The notes beneath the pieces were generated by a model, which ran no database searches, was not told the origin of the DNA, and saw nothing but the letters and a program-made list of their open reading frames with translations. From positions 620,001 through 684,000 of the forward strand of contig NZ_SNWA01000001.1 of NCBI RefSeq assembly GCF_004361815.1: a DNA stretch of 64,000 nucleotides. The letters run 5' to 3'. The translations under genes and the position numbers were made by a program. This document shows positions 9,040 through 18,191 of this stretch, in pieces; position 1 is the stretch's first letter; each line of letters begins with the position of its first letter. This DNA comes from Paraburkholderia sp. BL10I2N1. GTDB taxonomy: Bacteria; Pseudomonadota; Gammaproteobacteria; Burkholderiales; Burkholderiaceae.

Positions 9040-9860
9040 CGCCTTATGCTCGCCATATGCGCTGTCAAATCATACAGGCTGCCTTCAACCAGTATGTCCA
9101 GGTGCAGGCCAACTACGCTTACTGGGGCATGGCGGCGATCCGGATGTATGGCGGAGTGTTGCAGTTGGGAGGGGTCCACAATGGTGATGCCGCCGCTGCC
9201 CAGGACCTGCAGCCTATGATCCGGACCGATAAAGGCGGCGGTGTCTTCATCCAGGCCGATGCCGATGGCAAGTGGGTTGTAAGTCAAGGCCATGAGCAGA
9301 CGCCCGAGCCGGTCCTGGTGGCGAAAGTGCTGATCGATGATCAATCGCTCGATCAGGCCCAAGCCCGGTGCTAGTTGAACAATATCAGCACGCGGCGTAG
9401 TGCCACTCTCACCGGCCGCAATCATCTGCCCGGGCAGGAACGCTGCGCCAGCGGAGGTGCCGGCCACGTGCATACCCTGTGCATTCCGGATGCGAATTTT
9501 CTGCGCCATTGAAGTACTGCCTAGCGTCTCGGAAAGATGGACCGGGTCGCTCCCCGTGAGGAAAAGCCCGTCGACACTATCGAGCACGTCCAGGTTTCGC
9601 TTCGCCTCGCAGTCGGTTCGGGTCTCAAATTTGAGGGCACTGACCCGATCACCCCCCAGATCGCGGAACGCCCTTTCATAACGGCGGCCGGCGTCCTTGG
9701 TCGCGGAGCCCGTAGAGATGATGCCGATATGCGCGCGGGAGCCGCCGCAAATTTCGATGAAGCGGCGCAGGATGGCAGCGTTTCGTATTAGCCTTCCGTC
9801 GCCACCGATAGGGACGATAAAGCCTCGTGTACCGCCAATGGGCGCCTTTGCACGACTCAA
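9036..9860 (-). CDS. cphB: cyanophycinase paralogue 1 (peptidase S51), altered active site
   Basis: Cyanophycinases cut cyanophycin to beta-Asp-Arg dipeptides in the cytoplasm. This 274-residue protein starts at TTG 9860, supported by a GGAG six bases upstream; no ATG fits. The nucleophile elbow GTSAGA is present, and the segment DQHFRHQDRLGRLL holds the conserved Asp-Gln-His. Two positions differ from the usual enzyme: the TGGDQ loop reads TGSDP, replacing a conserved Gln, and the Arg after DQHF-x-x is Gln. Those residues are kept in the neighbouring paralogue at 10110-10985. This copy may therefore have a changed substrate preference or reduced activity. The stop codon overlaps that of the convergent transglutaminase-like gene by three bases. 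Confidence 0.88.
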   Translation of the reverse strand: MSRAKAPIGGTRGFIVPIGGDGRLIRNAAILRRFIEICGGSRAHIGIISTGSATKDAGRRYERAFRDLGGDRVSALKFETRTDCEAKRNLDVLDSVDGLFLTGSDPVHLSETLGSTSMAQKIRIRNAQGMHVAGTSAGAAFLPGQMIAAGESGTTPRADIVQLAPGLGLIERLIIDQHFRHQDRLGRLLMALTYNPLAIGIGLDEDTAAFIGPDHRLQVLGSGGITIVDPSQLQHSAIHPDRRHAPVSVVGLHLDILVEGSLYDLTAHMASIRR

Positions 9861-10040
9861 CTTTCACTCCGCATAGAGTGCCAAATCGCGAAGTAGCCCC
9901 GGTCTCGTGCAGCCACCACGTAATCCACTTTTCCGCCCCGAGCTTTGTTACTGCCGGGCTCGAATCAGCTGACGCCTTTCCTTTGCGTCGTCCGAGTCAT
10001 TGATGCCCGATATGCGATTTTATATCAGCAAGCGGAACGT

Positions 10041-10076
10041 GAAGCGGGGCAGCGCAGATATGCGCTGCCCCGCTTC
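10041..10076. terminator. strong hairpin between the two cyanophycinase genes
   Basis: A perfect 16-bp stem (arms 10041-10056 and 10061-10076) with a GATA loop, lying 34 bases past the stop of the second cyanophycinase gene. There is no clean T-run directly after it on the minus strand, although TATAAAA follows some 15-20 bases later. It could end transcription of the upstream gene or protect its mRNA. Confidence 0.6.
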
Positions 10077-10109
10077 GTGGATGATCCGACTTTTGCCTCT
10101 TCTAACCGA

Positions 10110-10985
10110 TCATGTCAGAGCGGTGGCGGTCGATTCACCGGGGGCGTAGCTCCTCGCGGACAACGTACCGCCCACCAGGCTATGCGTCCCGAGATGATAC
10201 ATATTGCCATCAACCAGGATATGCAGACGGATCCCGGTCAAGCCTACCGGGTCGTCATGGCGGACGGAATCCGCTGCAGAATTGCGCAGAGTCGACCCGT
10301 CGATGATGGTGACGCCGCCGCTGCCTACCACCTCCAGCGTGTCGTCTGGACCGATGAATGCGGCCGTATCCTCGTCCAGCCCAATGCCCGCCCCAAACGG
10401 GATGGAAGCCACTGCCGTGAGCAGGCGTCCGAGCCGATCCCGCTGGCTGAAGTGTTGGTCGATAACAAAGCGACTGATGAGCCCCAAGCCTGGTGCCAGA
10501 TCGACCATCCCGGCGCGGGGCGTGGCCCCGCTCTTCCCCCCGGCAATCATGGCAGCGGACATGGCGGAGGCACCGGCCGAGGTCCCGGCTACGTGCATGC
10601 CGTGTGCGTTGCGGCTACGAAGCTTGTCCGCCGCAGGTGTGTCGCTCAGCATCTCGGCGAGGCGTATCTGGTCGCCTCCAGTCATGAAGACCCCATCGGC
10701 GCGATCAAGCACCTTCAGGTATCTGTCCGATTCGCAGTCGCGGCGTGTCTTGAATGGCAGGATACTGACTCGGTCAGCCCCGAGATCGCGGAACACCGAC
10801 TCATAGAGATCCCCAGTGTCATCCAGCGAGGAGGCAGTGGGGATGACTGCAATGTGCGCGCGTGACCCACCGCAAAGTTTCACGAAGCGGCGCAGGATAA
10901 CCGGGTTCTGAACCCGATTTTCCGCGCCGCCAATAGGGATAATAAAGCCTCGCGTGGCACCCTTCGGCGATCTTCCGGTACGCAT
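10110..10985 (-). CDS. cphB: cyanophycinase paralogue 2 (peptidase S51)
   Basis: A 291-residue cyanophycinase. The ATG at 10985 is preferred over the GTG at 10994 because GAAGGAG lies eight bases before it, while it would touch the GTG. All expected features are present: FIIPIGG start, MTGGDQ loop, GTSAGAS nucleophile elbow, and DQHFSQRDRLGRLL with its three Arg. This is the copy best suited to break down the polymer made by cphA. It is transcribed in the same direction as paralogue 1 and separated from it by 249 bases with a strong hairpin, so the two may be expressed at different levels. Confidence 0.92.
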   Translation of the reverse strand: MRTGRSPKGATRGFIIPIGGAENRVQNPVILRRFVKLCGGSRAHIAVIPTASSLDDTGDLYESVFRDLGADRVSILPFKTRRDCESDRYLKVLDRADGVFMTGGDQIRLAEMLSDTPAADKLRSRNAHGMHVAGTSAGASAMSAAMIAGGKSGATPRAGMVDLAPGLGLISRFVIDQHFSQRDRLGRLLTAVASIPFGAGIGLDEDTAAFIGPDDTLEVVGSGGVTIIDGSTLRNSAADSVRHDDPVGLTGIRLHILVDGNMYHLGTHSLVGGTLSARSYAPGESTATALT

Positions 10986-12046
10986 ACCATTCACTCCTTC
11001 TCAAAGCTTGACCGGCGACCGTGGCGGTCCGCCCCCCAGGCACGGCAATCGCAGCTATCTGCCCGATGATTCGAGCAGCGCCACGACCATGCTGAATCAG
11101 TCGGGCAGCACCTTCGTGAGCGCTGTGCAGCAACCCGCGAACCTGAGGCCTGCAGCAATACGTGGACAGATTTGCATCCTCCTCGCGTCACACCAGATCT
11201 GCACCCGCCCACTCCTTACAATATTTTAAAGCAAAAAATGCACCAACGTTTTTGTTCGCATGGGTTGGCGCGAACCCTTGGCGCGCATTGCGATTGCGAA
11301 CGAGTTCGCGAGAACTTCGGCCCGCCGCGGAAGCGCATGAATGGCATATGCACGCAGTAAGTGCATATTTGAACCGATGTGGTGCGATGCTGACACATCG
11401 ATTCAAGTATGCAGTGGCGCTTGGCGCCGGAGCGTCGCAATTCGTCGGTTACCAGCCGACGTACCCGGCAGATCGGTTAGACGCCTGCCGCCCGGGCCAA
11501 ATCTTCTGTATCACACTCAGCCGCTGTCCTTTTCGGCAAACGTGACTGTTATTGGGTCGGGGTGCTCCCTCAATATTCTCGGAAGTGGACGTCGGGGTCA
11601 CGGCGCTGGTCGACCATTGCCCGCGATCCGCAACCGCTCGGAAAGGAAAAGCATACTTGCCGGCCGACACAAAGGCGCGGATGACCGTTGAATCCTGGAA
11701 GCTGCCATTGAAGGGGCGCGGGATCCAGTGGCCGGATCGGGTCGTCAACCGCCTATCGCTGAGCTTTCCCTTTGGCGCGCGACGGACAGCCTTTAACGTA
11801 ATTGCGATAACGGGAGATGCTGAATCGTCCGGAACTGGATTTGCCAATACATTCTCGTCGACAGTTGCCCGACGTTCGTCGCAGGCATTTGACTGCCGGG
11901 TTGCGTACGGAATCGTGGAATGACGCACGGACAATCGAGGCGGGAATGCCTCCGGGGGAGACATTACGGAAGCGACTCAGCGAACCGCCCGCAACCCTTC
12001 CGGCCTGCTAGGCTGGAAGCTACCCATGCAAACCATGGAGGGTGAC
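10986..12046. other. about 1 kb without a confident gene
   Basis: Holds several overlapping short frames. The best are 11552-11923 plus (which I cannot identify) and its antisense partner 11449-11964 minus; neither has a clear ribosome binding site. An AT-rich patch at about 11220-11245 could hold the promoter for the cyanophycinase genes. The notable structure is the pair of inverted repeats at 11346-11413, listed separately. Confidence 0.45.
11346..11413. repeat. nested inverted repeats
   Basis: A long imperfect inverted repeat has 20-base arms at 11362-11381 and 11394-11413 with 18 of 20 positions pairing and a 12-base loop. A second perfect 8-bp inverted repeat (ATATGCAC at 11346-11353, GTGCATAT at 11361-11368) shares bases with the first arm, so the two hairpins exclude each other. 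No gene lies within 300 bases downstream on the minus strand except the cyanophycinase gene at 10985. Confidence 0.6.
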
Positions 12047-12235
12047 ATGATGTCCGTCTATGTGGTGAAGACCGGTGAGCAGTTCCTCTGCACCGCCGAG
12101 GACGGCGACATCGGCATGGCATCGGCGATTGAAAATGCCACGTCCTTTCTTTCGTATGAGGAAGCGGAAAAAGCGGCGAACGAGCACGCTGACCCCGGAT
12201 ACGAAATCGTGGCCGTCTGCGTTATCAGACACTGA
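12047..12235 (+). CDS. small acidic hypothetical protein (62 aa)
   Basis: The ATG at 12047 follows GGAGGG with a five-base gap. The product (MMSVYVVKTGEQFLCTAEDGD onward) is acidic, with a helix-like EEAEKAANEHAD segment and a hydrophobic end EIVAVCVIRH. It has no signal peptide or membrane segment. I do not recognise a named family. Its good start signal and normal codon use make it a likely real gene. Confidence 0.6.
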   Translation: MMSVYVVKTGEQFLCTAEDGDIGMASAIENATSFLSYEEAEKAANEHADPGYEIVAVCVIRH

Positions 12236-12237
12236 CG

Positions 12238-12889
12238 CGGAGTCCGCTGCTGGGCGCTCAGCGAGGGAGGCCACTGCCAATTTCGCTGGCGCCATGCGAT
12301 ATGGTGCTCCGGTTGACTGCGTCCAAAATCATCTGCGAATGGGCCTGCGTTGCGCATCGAGATTCGCACGATACGGTCAACGCGCGCGTTGATCGCCTTC
12401 ATCACGGGCTCATGGCCGCGAACGACGAACCGTCTTCCACGAACGCTCTCAGAAGCGCCGCAAGCCCTTCATAACTTGCGGTAGAGAGTGGGGCGCAAGG
12501 AGACCCGTCACCCTGGCTATTCACCCAACACCCCACCGCCGTTTCCGTGGCGTGGTGAATACCGCCACTGGGCGGCCGCCACGGTCTCGCGCGCCTCGTG
12601 AGCACGGCGCTGCTTTGTCTCAGTGCGGCCATGAAACGTCATTCACTCATCCCGTCGATCGGACGTTCAGACGTCGGCTCCGCTCTGCTTCCGCTCATCC
12701 GATTAGCGAAGACGAGCGCACCTTCGTCAGCCATATCGGTCATCTGCGCGGCTTGTGACTTGCGCTCGTTGAATGGCGGGTTTCGGGGTCGTAGTCAACC
12801 GAACCCCTGTCGCTCGTCTTCGTGCAGCGCCTGGGACGACTTCCCAGGTACAGCGGTCATCCATAGGCGTGACCCGATCTCCGCGACGC
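12238..12889. other. 650 bases without a confident gene
   Basis: A minus-strand frame at 12402-12632 has a gene-like stretch (EGLAALLRAFVEDG) but no start signal and may be a remnant. A weak 7-bp stem (12830-12836 with 12842-12848) lies 40 bases past the porin stop and could be its terminator; no T-run follows it. Confidence 0.4.
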
Positions 12890-14035
12890 TCAGAACGCGT
12901 GACGCATGCCCAGCATGACCGCCGTGGTCCCCATTCCTGGCGCGGCTGGCTGGCCGTACGCAATCGTCTGGGTCATATCGCCATGGTTATTGACCCAACC
13001 CACCTGGCCGTAGACCACCGTACTCTTGGACAGGCTGTACTCCGCGCCCCCGGCCACCTCGAGCGATTTGTTGTCCGAGTTGTTCCTGTCCTTCAGGTAG
13101 TAGACGCCGCTGGTGACCTTCAATGCGGCCGACACCTGATAGCCGAGACCGGCTGAATACATGTCAAGGCTCGTGCCACCAAAAGGATTCGATGCGCTCT
13201 TCGCAGCCGGGTTCGCGCCGTTGCTGTACGACGCGGACATCGAGATGCCATTGAGCGTCGTATATTTCGCCCCAAGATACCAGAAGCGGTTGTTCTGGAG
13301 ACCGGTGGCGATGCTCGTCGGACCAGGGTTGGTGTCATGTCCGCTGTAGTACACGGCGGACAGGTTAAGCCCATAGTTCGAGTACTTCAGCACCGCCGAC
13401 TCACGCGTGCCGCCCTGGAAGCTCCCCGCGACGCCGCCGGGCGCGTATTCGAGCAAAGCGCTCGCGCCGTGGAATTTCGGCGACTCATAGACGATCGCAT
13501 TGCTGTCGTACAGCGCGCCGATCGGCCCGTTGGTGCTGGTGCCGGGCCATCCTGCCGCGGTGTTCATGCCGATCCACGCGGTCAGGATGCTGCCGAAGTA
13601 ATTCGCCGAACGAACGTCGGTCTCAGCCATGGCGTAGGCCATCGGCACGATCTGCCGCCCGGCTGTGACGGAGCCGAACGGGCTGGACACGCCGACAGTC
13701 GCCACCTGGTTGAAGATTGCAGTGGCGCCCGCCGTATCGGCGAGACCAAACTTGCCCGTGCCGCTGTCGAACGACCCTTGCAGCCTGAAGTTGACGTGAT
13801 AGCCACCGCCAATATCCTCGGTACCCTTCATGCCCCAGATACTCGAGTAGATACCGCCATCCTTGTAGCGATATACCGCGCCCAGGTTGGGCGCTTTAGG
13901 ATTAAACGAGGCCGCCGCCGTGCTTTGATATAACAGCCCCGAATCGGTGACGCCATACAGCGTCACCGATGATTGCGCGTGCGCCGTGCCGCCGACTGCA
14001 GCCAACGCGGCCGCCGCTACCCATTTCAGTTTCAT
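12890..14035 (-). CDS. Gram-negative outer-membrane porin
   Basis: A 381-residue porin of the Burkholderia/Neisseria general type. It starts with a signal peptide (MKLKWVAAAALAAVGGTAHA, then QSSVTLYG, the typical first strand) and ends with a C-terminal Phe (GMRHAF) used for outer-membrane insertion. A constriction-loop-like segment lies around residues 130-165. It forms trimeric channels for small solutes. It stands 75 bases behind the acyl-CoA ligase gene in the same direction and may be the last gene of that operon, providing outer-membrane uptake of its substrate. A broken relative lies at 20984-21116. Confidence 0.93.
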   Translation of the reverse strand: MKLKWVAAAALAAVGGTAHAQSSVTLYGVTDSGLLYQSTAAASFNPKAPNLGAVYRYKDGGIYSSIWGMKGTEDIGGGYHVNFRLQGSFDSGTGKFGLADTAGATAIFNQVATVGVSSPFGSVTAGRQIVPMAYAMAETDVRSANYFGSILTAWIGMNTAAGWPGTSTNGPIGALYDSNAIVYESPKFHGASALLEYAPGGVAGSFQGGTRESAVLKYSNYGLNLSAVYYSGHDTNPGPTSIATGLQNNRFWYLGAKYTTLNGISMSASYSNGANPAAKSASNPFGGTSLDMYSAGLGYQVSAALKVTSGVYYLKDRNNSDNKSLEVAGGAEYSLSKSTVVYGQVGWVNNHGDMTQTIAYGQPAAPGMGTTAVMLGMRHAF

Positions 14036-14110
14036 TGCGTCTCCAGTTTTATAGCTCTAAAACAACCCGTAACGACCTACGTCCATGCTCAACACAACAG
14101 GCCTGCCCGT

Positions 14111-15751
14111 TCACGAGGGCAGCAGATAGTCCTGAAACTCTTCGCGCAGCTGGTTTTTCAGCACCTTGCCGGTGGCGCCCAGGGGCACCGCATCGACAAA
14201 TACGACGGCGTCGGGGGTCCACCACTTCGCGATTTTTCCTTCGAGGAACGCCAGCAATTGCTCTGCCGTCACCTGTGCATCGGGCACTTTCACGGCGACT
14301 AGCAGCGGCCGCTCATCCCACTTCGGATGCCTTGCCGCAATGCAGGCCGCACTCGCTATCGCGGGGTGCGCCGCTGCAATGTTCTCGATTTCGATCGAGC
14401 TGATCCACTCGCCGCCGGACTTGATCACGTCCTTGCTGCGATCCGTGATCTGCATGAAGCCGTCAGCATCGATGGTCGCGACATCGCCGGTCGGGAACCA
14501 GCCATGCGTATCGGCATCGATGCGCAGCGGGTTGCCGCCCTCGTTCCGGAAGTAGTTGCGCACCACCCATGGGCCGCGCACCAGCAGGTCGCCTGAAGTC
14601 GCGCCATCCCATGGCAGTTCCTGACCGTCTGCGCCGATAATTTTCATATCGACGCCAAACACGGCACGACCTTGCTTCGACTGCACAGCGCAACGGTCTT
14701 CCGGGCGCATCGCCAGGTGTTTCTGTTTCAGTGCGCCGACCGTCCCGAGCGGACTCAGTTCGGTCATGCCCCACGCGTGCAATACCTCAACGCCGTAGCC
14801 ATCCTGAAACCTGTGCAGCATGGCGGGCGGACAGGCTGCGCCGCCAACGACGGTGCGCTTCAGGGTCGAGAACTTCAGGCCGGCCTGTTCGAGGTGGGTC
14901 AGCAGGCCTTGCCATACGGTTGGCACGCCGGCCGCAAATGTCACCTGCTCGGCTTCAAGAAGCTCGTGCAGCGATTCGCCATCCAGCCCGGGACCGGGGA
15001 AAACCAGCTTGGCCCCGACCATGCACGCGACGTACGGGAGGCCCCAGGCGTTGACATGGAACATCGGCACCACCGGCAGGATCACGTCGCGCGCCGAGCA
15101 GTTCAGCGCATCCGGCAAGGCTGCGGCATAGGTGTGCAGCAGCGCCGAGCGATGGGAGTACAGCACGCCCTTCGGGTTTCCCGTCGTGCCCGACGTGTAG
15201 CACAGCGTACAGGCGGAATCCTCGTCGAAGTTCGGCCACGCGTAAGTGGCGGAACTCCGCTCAAGCAGATCCTCGTAGCACAGCAGGTTGACGATGCCAG
15301 TATCCCGCGGCATATGTGCGAGGTCGGTCATCGCGATGAACGCCTTGACCGTCTTGCAGCGGGCGGCAATGGCCTTGACCAGTGGCAGGAACGTCAGGTC
15401 GAAGAACAGATACTGGTCCTCCGCATGGTCGATGATGTAGGCGATCTGGTCTGCGTGCAGGCGCGGATTGATCGTATGCATCACTGCGCCCATGCCGGAT
15501 ATGCTGTAGTACAGCTCCATGTGGCGATAGCCGTTCCACGCCAGCGTGCCGATGCGGTCGGACTCCTTGACGCCGAGACGGGTCAGCGCATTGGCCATCT
15601 GCCGGGCGCGGCGGTGACAGTCGCGGAAGGTGTAGCGATGGATGTCACCCTCGACCCGGCGTGACACGATCTCCGTATCGCCATGATGGCGATCGGCGTG
15701 CACGATCAGCGAGGAAATCAGCAACTGCTTTTGCAGCATCAAACCGTTCAT
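14111..15751 (-). CDS. acyl-CoA ligase (fatty-acid-CoA ligase type)
   Basis: A 546-residue member of the AMP-forming ANL superfamily. Motifs in order: YTSGTTGNPKGV (ATP-binding loop, about residues 187-198), the MTELSP adenine-binding segment, WFPTGDVA (ribose-binding Asp), RSKDVIKSGGEWIS hinge, and the C-terminal catalytic Lys in GATGKVLK. It activates a carboxylic acid with ATP and CoA. The closest type is medium/long-chain fatty-acid ligases such as AlkK; the true substrate is not known. It overlaps the DUF1289 gene by four bases (ATGA), so the two are translationally coupled in the operon. Confidence 0.92.
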   Translation of the reverse strand: MNGLMLQKQLLISSLIVHADRHHGDTEIVSRRVEGDIHRYTFRDCHRRARQMANALTRLGVKESDRIGTLAWNGYRHMELYYSISGMGAVMHTINPRLHADQIAYIIDHAEDQYLFFDLTFLPLVKAIAARCKTVKAFIAMTDLAHMPRDTGIVNLLCYEDLLERSSATYAWPNFDEDSACTLCYTSGTTGNPKGVLYSHRSALLHTYAAALPDALNCSARDVILPVVPMFHVNAWGLPYVACMVGAKLVFPGPGLDGESLHELLEAEQVTFAAGVPTVWQGLLTHLEQAGLKFSTLKRTVVGGAACPPAMLHRFQDGYGVEVLHAWGMTELSPLGTVGALKQKHLAMRPEDRCAVQSKQGRAVFGVDMKIIGADGQELPWDGATSGDLLVRGPWVVRNYFRNEGGNPLRIDADTHGWFPTGDVATIDADGFMQITDRSKDVIKSGGEWISSIEIENIAAAHPAIASAACIAARHPKWDERPLLVAVKVPDAQVTAEQLLAFLEGKIAKWWTPDAVVFVDAVPLGATGKVLKNQLREEFQDYLLPS

Positions 15752-15981
15752 TTCGGCAGTCCATTCTCTGAAACAGGGTCGCAGGGTGACGCCACCGTCG
15801 ACACCCTTAAGCTTCGACGGTGCTCAAGCAGTTCTGCAAGCTCGGCTTTTCGCTGGTCAGTCATCTGGTCCCAGAGGCCGATTTCGACCGGCGTTCTCCA
15901 GCATCCCTGGCATAACTTATCGTTCTGGTCCATCCTGCAAAGATTGATGCAGGGATTTCCAACGGCTTCGCTTGGGGTCAT
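15748..15981 (-). CDS. DUF1289 small Cys-rich protein
   Basis: A 77-residue protein whose N-terminal half carries the DUF1289 signature: NPCINLCRMD, then LCQGCWRT, four Cys in a C-x3-C-x8-C-x2-C pattern that probably binds a metal or an Fe-S cluster, followed by EIGLWDQMTDQRKAEL. Proteins of this kind often sit beside oxidoreductases; the function is not known. It lies 13 bases after the SDR gene and overlaps the ligase gene by four bases. Confidence 0.88.
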   Translation of the reverse strand: MTPSEAVGNPCINLCRMDQNDKLCQGCWRTPVEIGLWDQMTDQRKAELAELLEHRRSLRVSTVASPCDPVSENGLPK

Positions 15982-15994
15982 GCGGCTCTTGCGG

Positions 15995-16831
15995 TCAAAT
16001 CACGGCACCGCCGTTCGGGCTGAGCACCTGGCCGACGAGGTAGTGATCGCCGCACAGGTAGGTCACGATCGATGCGTATTCCTGCATCGTGCCGAGGCGC
16101 CCGGCCGGCACGAGCTGCCAGAACTGGTTGCGCTTTTCCTCACCGGCGGCCTCGAAGTACTTCGTGAATTCCGGCGTGGCCACGCCGCCCGGTGCCATCG
16201 CATTCACGAAGACATTGGCACCGGCCACTTCGGCCGCAACCGACTTCGTGAAGGCGACCACGGCTCCCTTGGTGGCGCTGTAATGCGGGCTATGCGCGCT
16301 CATAGCCGAGATGCCGGCAATCGATGCGATGTTGACGATCTTGCCGTCGCGCTGCGGCTCCATCAACTTCAGCGCTTCGCGGGTGCAATAAAAGAGGCCG
16401 TGCACATTCACGTCCCAGTAGCGATGCCACTCTTCGTCGCTGATGCTGCTGGTGAAACCCAGCGACTGCCGCGGCATGGGCGTGGTGATATAGGCGTAAT
16501 GCCTGTTGCGGCGCTCCGTATCGATCGGCGTGTTCGGCACAAGCGCGGCGTTGTTGACGAGAATGTGCAAGGTGCCGAAGCGCTCGGCGATCGCGGCGAA
16601 CAGGTTGGCGACTTCGCTGCTGGACGACACATCGCAGCGTAGCGCCAGACACGAGGCACCGGCTGCTTCCACTGCGGCGCGCGTTTCTTCGAGGGCCGGC
16701 ATGTCGATGTCGCAGATCGCGACCCGTGCACCAGCGCGGGCCAGGTCGACGGCGATGGCACCGCCCATGCCGCGACCGGCGCCGGTAACGAGGGCTACAC
16801 GCCCTTCCAGATTCTGAGGTTGGTTTTGCAT
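15995..16831 (-). CDS. short-chain dehydrogenase/reductase
   Basis: A 278-residue SDR with all classical elements: TGAGRGMG nucleotide-binding loop (about residues 16-23), Asp after beta-2 (CDIDM, favouring NAD), NNAA (about 92), catalytic Ser in NIASIAG and the YSATK Tyr-Lys pair (about 185-189). It probably oxidises a hydroxy acid or hydroxyacyl-CoA to the keto form that the cleavage enzyme in this operon uses. The frame stays open far upstream, but the ATG at 16831 follows a GAGG site and the MFS stop by five bases. Confidence 0.93.
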   Translation of the reverse strand: MQNQPQNLEGRVALVTGAGRGMGGAIAVDLARAGARVAICDIDMPALEETRAAVEAAGASCLALRCDVSSSSEVANLFAAIAERFGTLHILVNNAALVPNTPIDTERRNRHYAYITTPMPRQSLGFTSSISDEEWHRYWDVNVHGLFYCTREALKLMEPQRDGKIVNIASIAGISAMSAHSPHYSATKGAVVAFTKSVAAEVAGANVFVNAMAPGGVATPEFTKYFEAAGEEKRNQFWQLVPAGRLGTMQEYASIVTYLCGDHYLVGQVLSPNGGAVI

Positions 16832-16836
16832 CTTGA

Positions 16837-18114
16837 TTACCTCGCAGGTTGTACGTTTTTCATCGCAACCGCGCGCTGCTTGCCTGTGGCGCGTGCCGCG
16901 AGTGCGAAGAACAGGGCTGAGCTGATCGCCAGCACGTCGGTGGCGATCAGCACGCCTGTTAGAGGAGCGCTGGCCCCGGCCTTGATGAAATGGTCGGCGA
17001 CCATGCCGACAACGACGTTGCCAATGGCGAAAGCGAATACATTGATCGACAGCATCGTGAAACCGAAGATCGTCGAGCGCATTTTCTGCGGCGCCATGCT
17101 CGTGATGGCAGCAGCAGCCGGGCCATACACCGCCAGCGGCAGGAAGAATCCGGCGCACATGCCGATGTAGAACAGCGGCGAACCGGCCGGCACGAAACGG
17201 TACGCCAGCATCATCGGCGCGCAGAGCACGACGAGCAGCGCCATGAAGCTCGCGCGTCCTCCCCGCAATTTCGCAGCAAGGCGATCGGCTATGACACCGC
17301 CCACCAGCGCGCCAAGCGTGCCGAACGCCAGTTGCAGCGCGCCGATCCGGGTCGCAATGCCGGCTGAGTTCATACCACGCTCGTTGACGAGCCATAGCTG
17401 CGTGAACGAGAAGCTGGCAAACACCAGGTGGACCAGCACAAAGCCGACGATCGTGAAGCACAGCGCACGATCGCTGCTGACCGTACGCATCACCGCCAGC
17501 GTCTGCGGAACGAAGGGAGCGCCGCGCTCCTGCGGTGCGAGCTTGCTGCGGTCTTCCTTCAGAAGCCCCAGCGGCAACGCGATGGCAATGCCGAGGATGC
17601 CCAGCACATAGAATGTGATCCGCCAGCCATGCGTGGCGCCGAAGCTGCCGGCGAGCAGGAAGCTGCAGCCGACACCTAAAGGAATCCCCATGAAGAACAA
17701 CCCCATGGCGGTGCCGCGCTTCTTCTCGGAGAAGAGTTCCGTGAGCAGGGCCGCAGCAGCAGGTACCAGTGCCGCCTCGCCGCTGGCCACGAAGAAGCGC
17801 GCGACCGCCAGTTGCTCGAAGGTCTGCGCGTGGCCCGAGGCCAGCGTGCACGCGCTCCAGATCAGCACGCCGGCGGCGATGACCCGTGGACGGCTGAAGC
17901 GATCCGCAAGGGAACCCATCACCATCGCCATCACGCCGAAGCTCATCACCCATACTGCGCCGACCAGAAAGCCGTATTGCGCATTGCTGAGCGCCAGATC
18001 TTTGACAATCTGCGGCGAGAAACCGAGCAGCATATTGCGGTCGATGTGCGCCAGCAGATGAATCACCATGAGCGACACCAGAACTGCAGGGGGGCTTTTC
18101 TTCCAGAACATCAT
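16837..18114 (-). CDS. MFS transporter of the catabolic operon
   Basis: A 425-residue major facilitator protein with about 12 hydrophobic segments. The loop between helices 2 and 3 reads GSLADRFSRPRVI, the typical MFS motif A (G-x-x-x-D-R). The N terminus (LMVIHLLAHIDRNMLLGFSPQIVKDL) resembles carboxylate/aromatic-acid carriers with an Asp in helix 1. It most likely brings the operon's acid substrate across the inner membrane. It is followed within five bases by the SDR gene. Confidence 0.9.
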   Translation of the reverse strand: MMFWKKSPPAVLVSLMVIHLLAHIDRNMLLGFSPQIVKDLALSNAQYGFLVGAVWVMSFGVMAMVMGSLADRFSRPRVIAAGVLIWSACTLASGHAQTFEQLAVARFFVASGEAALVPAAAALLTELFSEKKRGTAMGLFFMGIPLGVGCSFLLAGSFGATHGWRITFYVLGILGIAIALPLGLLKEDRSKLAPQERGAPFVPQTLAVMRTVSSDRALCFTIVGFVLVHLVFASFSFTQLWLVNERGMNSAGIATRIGALQLAFGTLGALVGGVIADRLAAKLRGGRASFMALLVVLCAPMMLAYRFVPAGSPLFYIGMCAGFFLPLAVYGPAAAAITSMAPQKMRSTIFGFTMLSINVFAFAIGNVVVGMVADHFIKAGASAPLTGVLIATDVLAISSALFFALAARATGKQRAVAMKNVQPAR

Positions 18115-18191
18115 CTGTCTCCATGCCTGAGGGATTCATTGCAAGCGAGGCAGGATGCGATACGCTGCCGCAGGCCGCCTCTTTATCCCGA

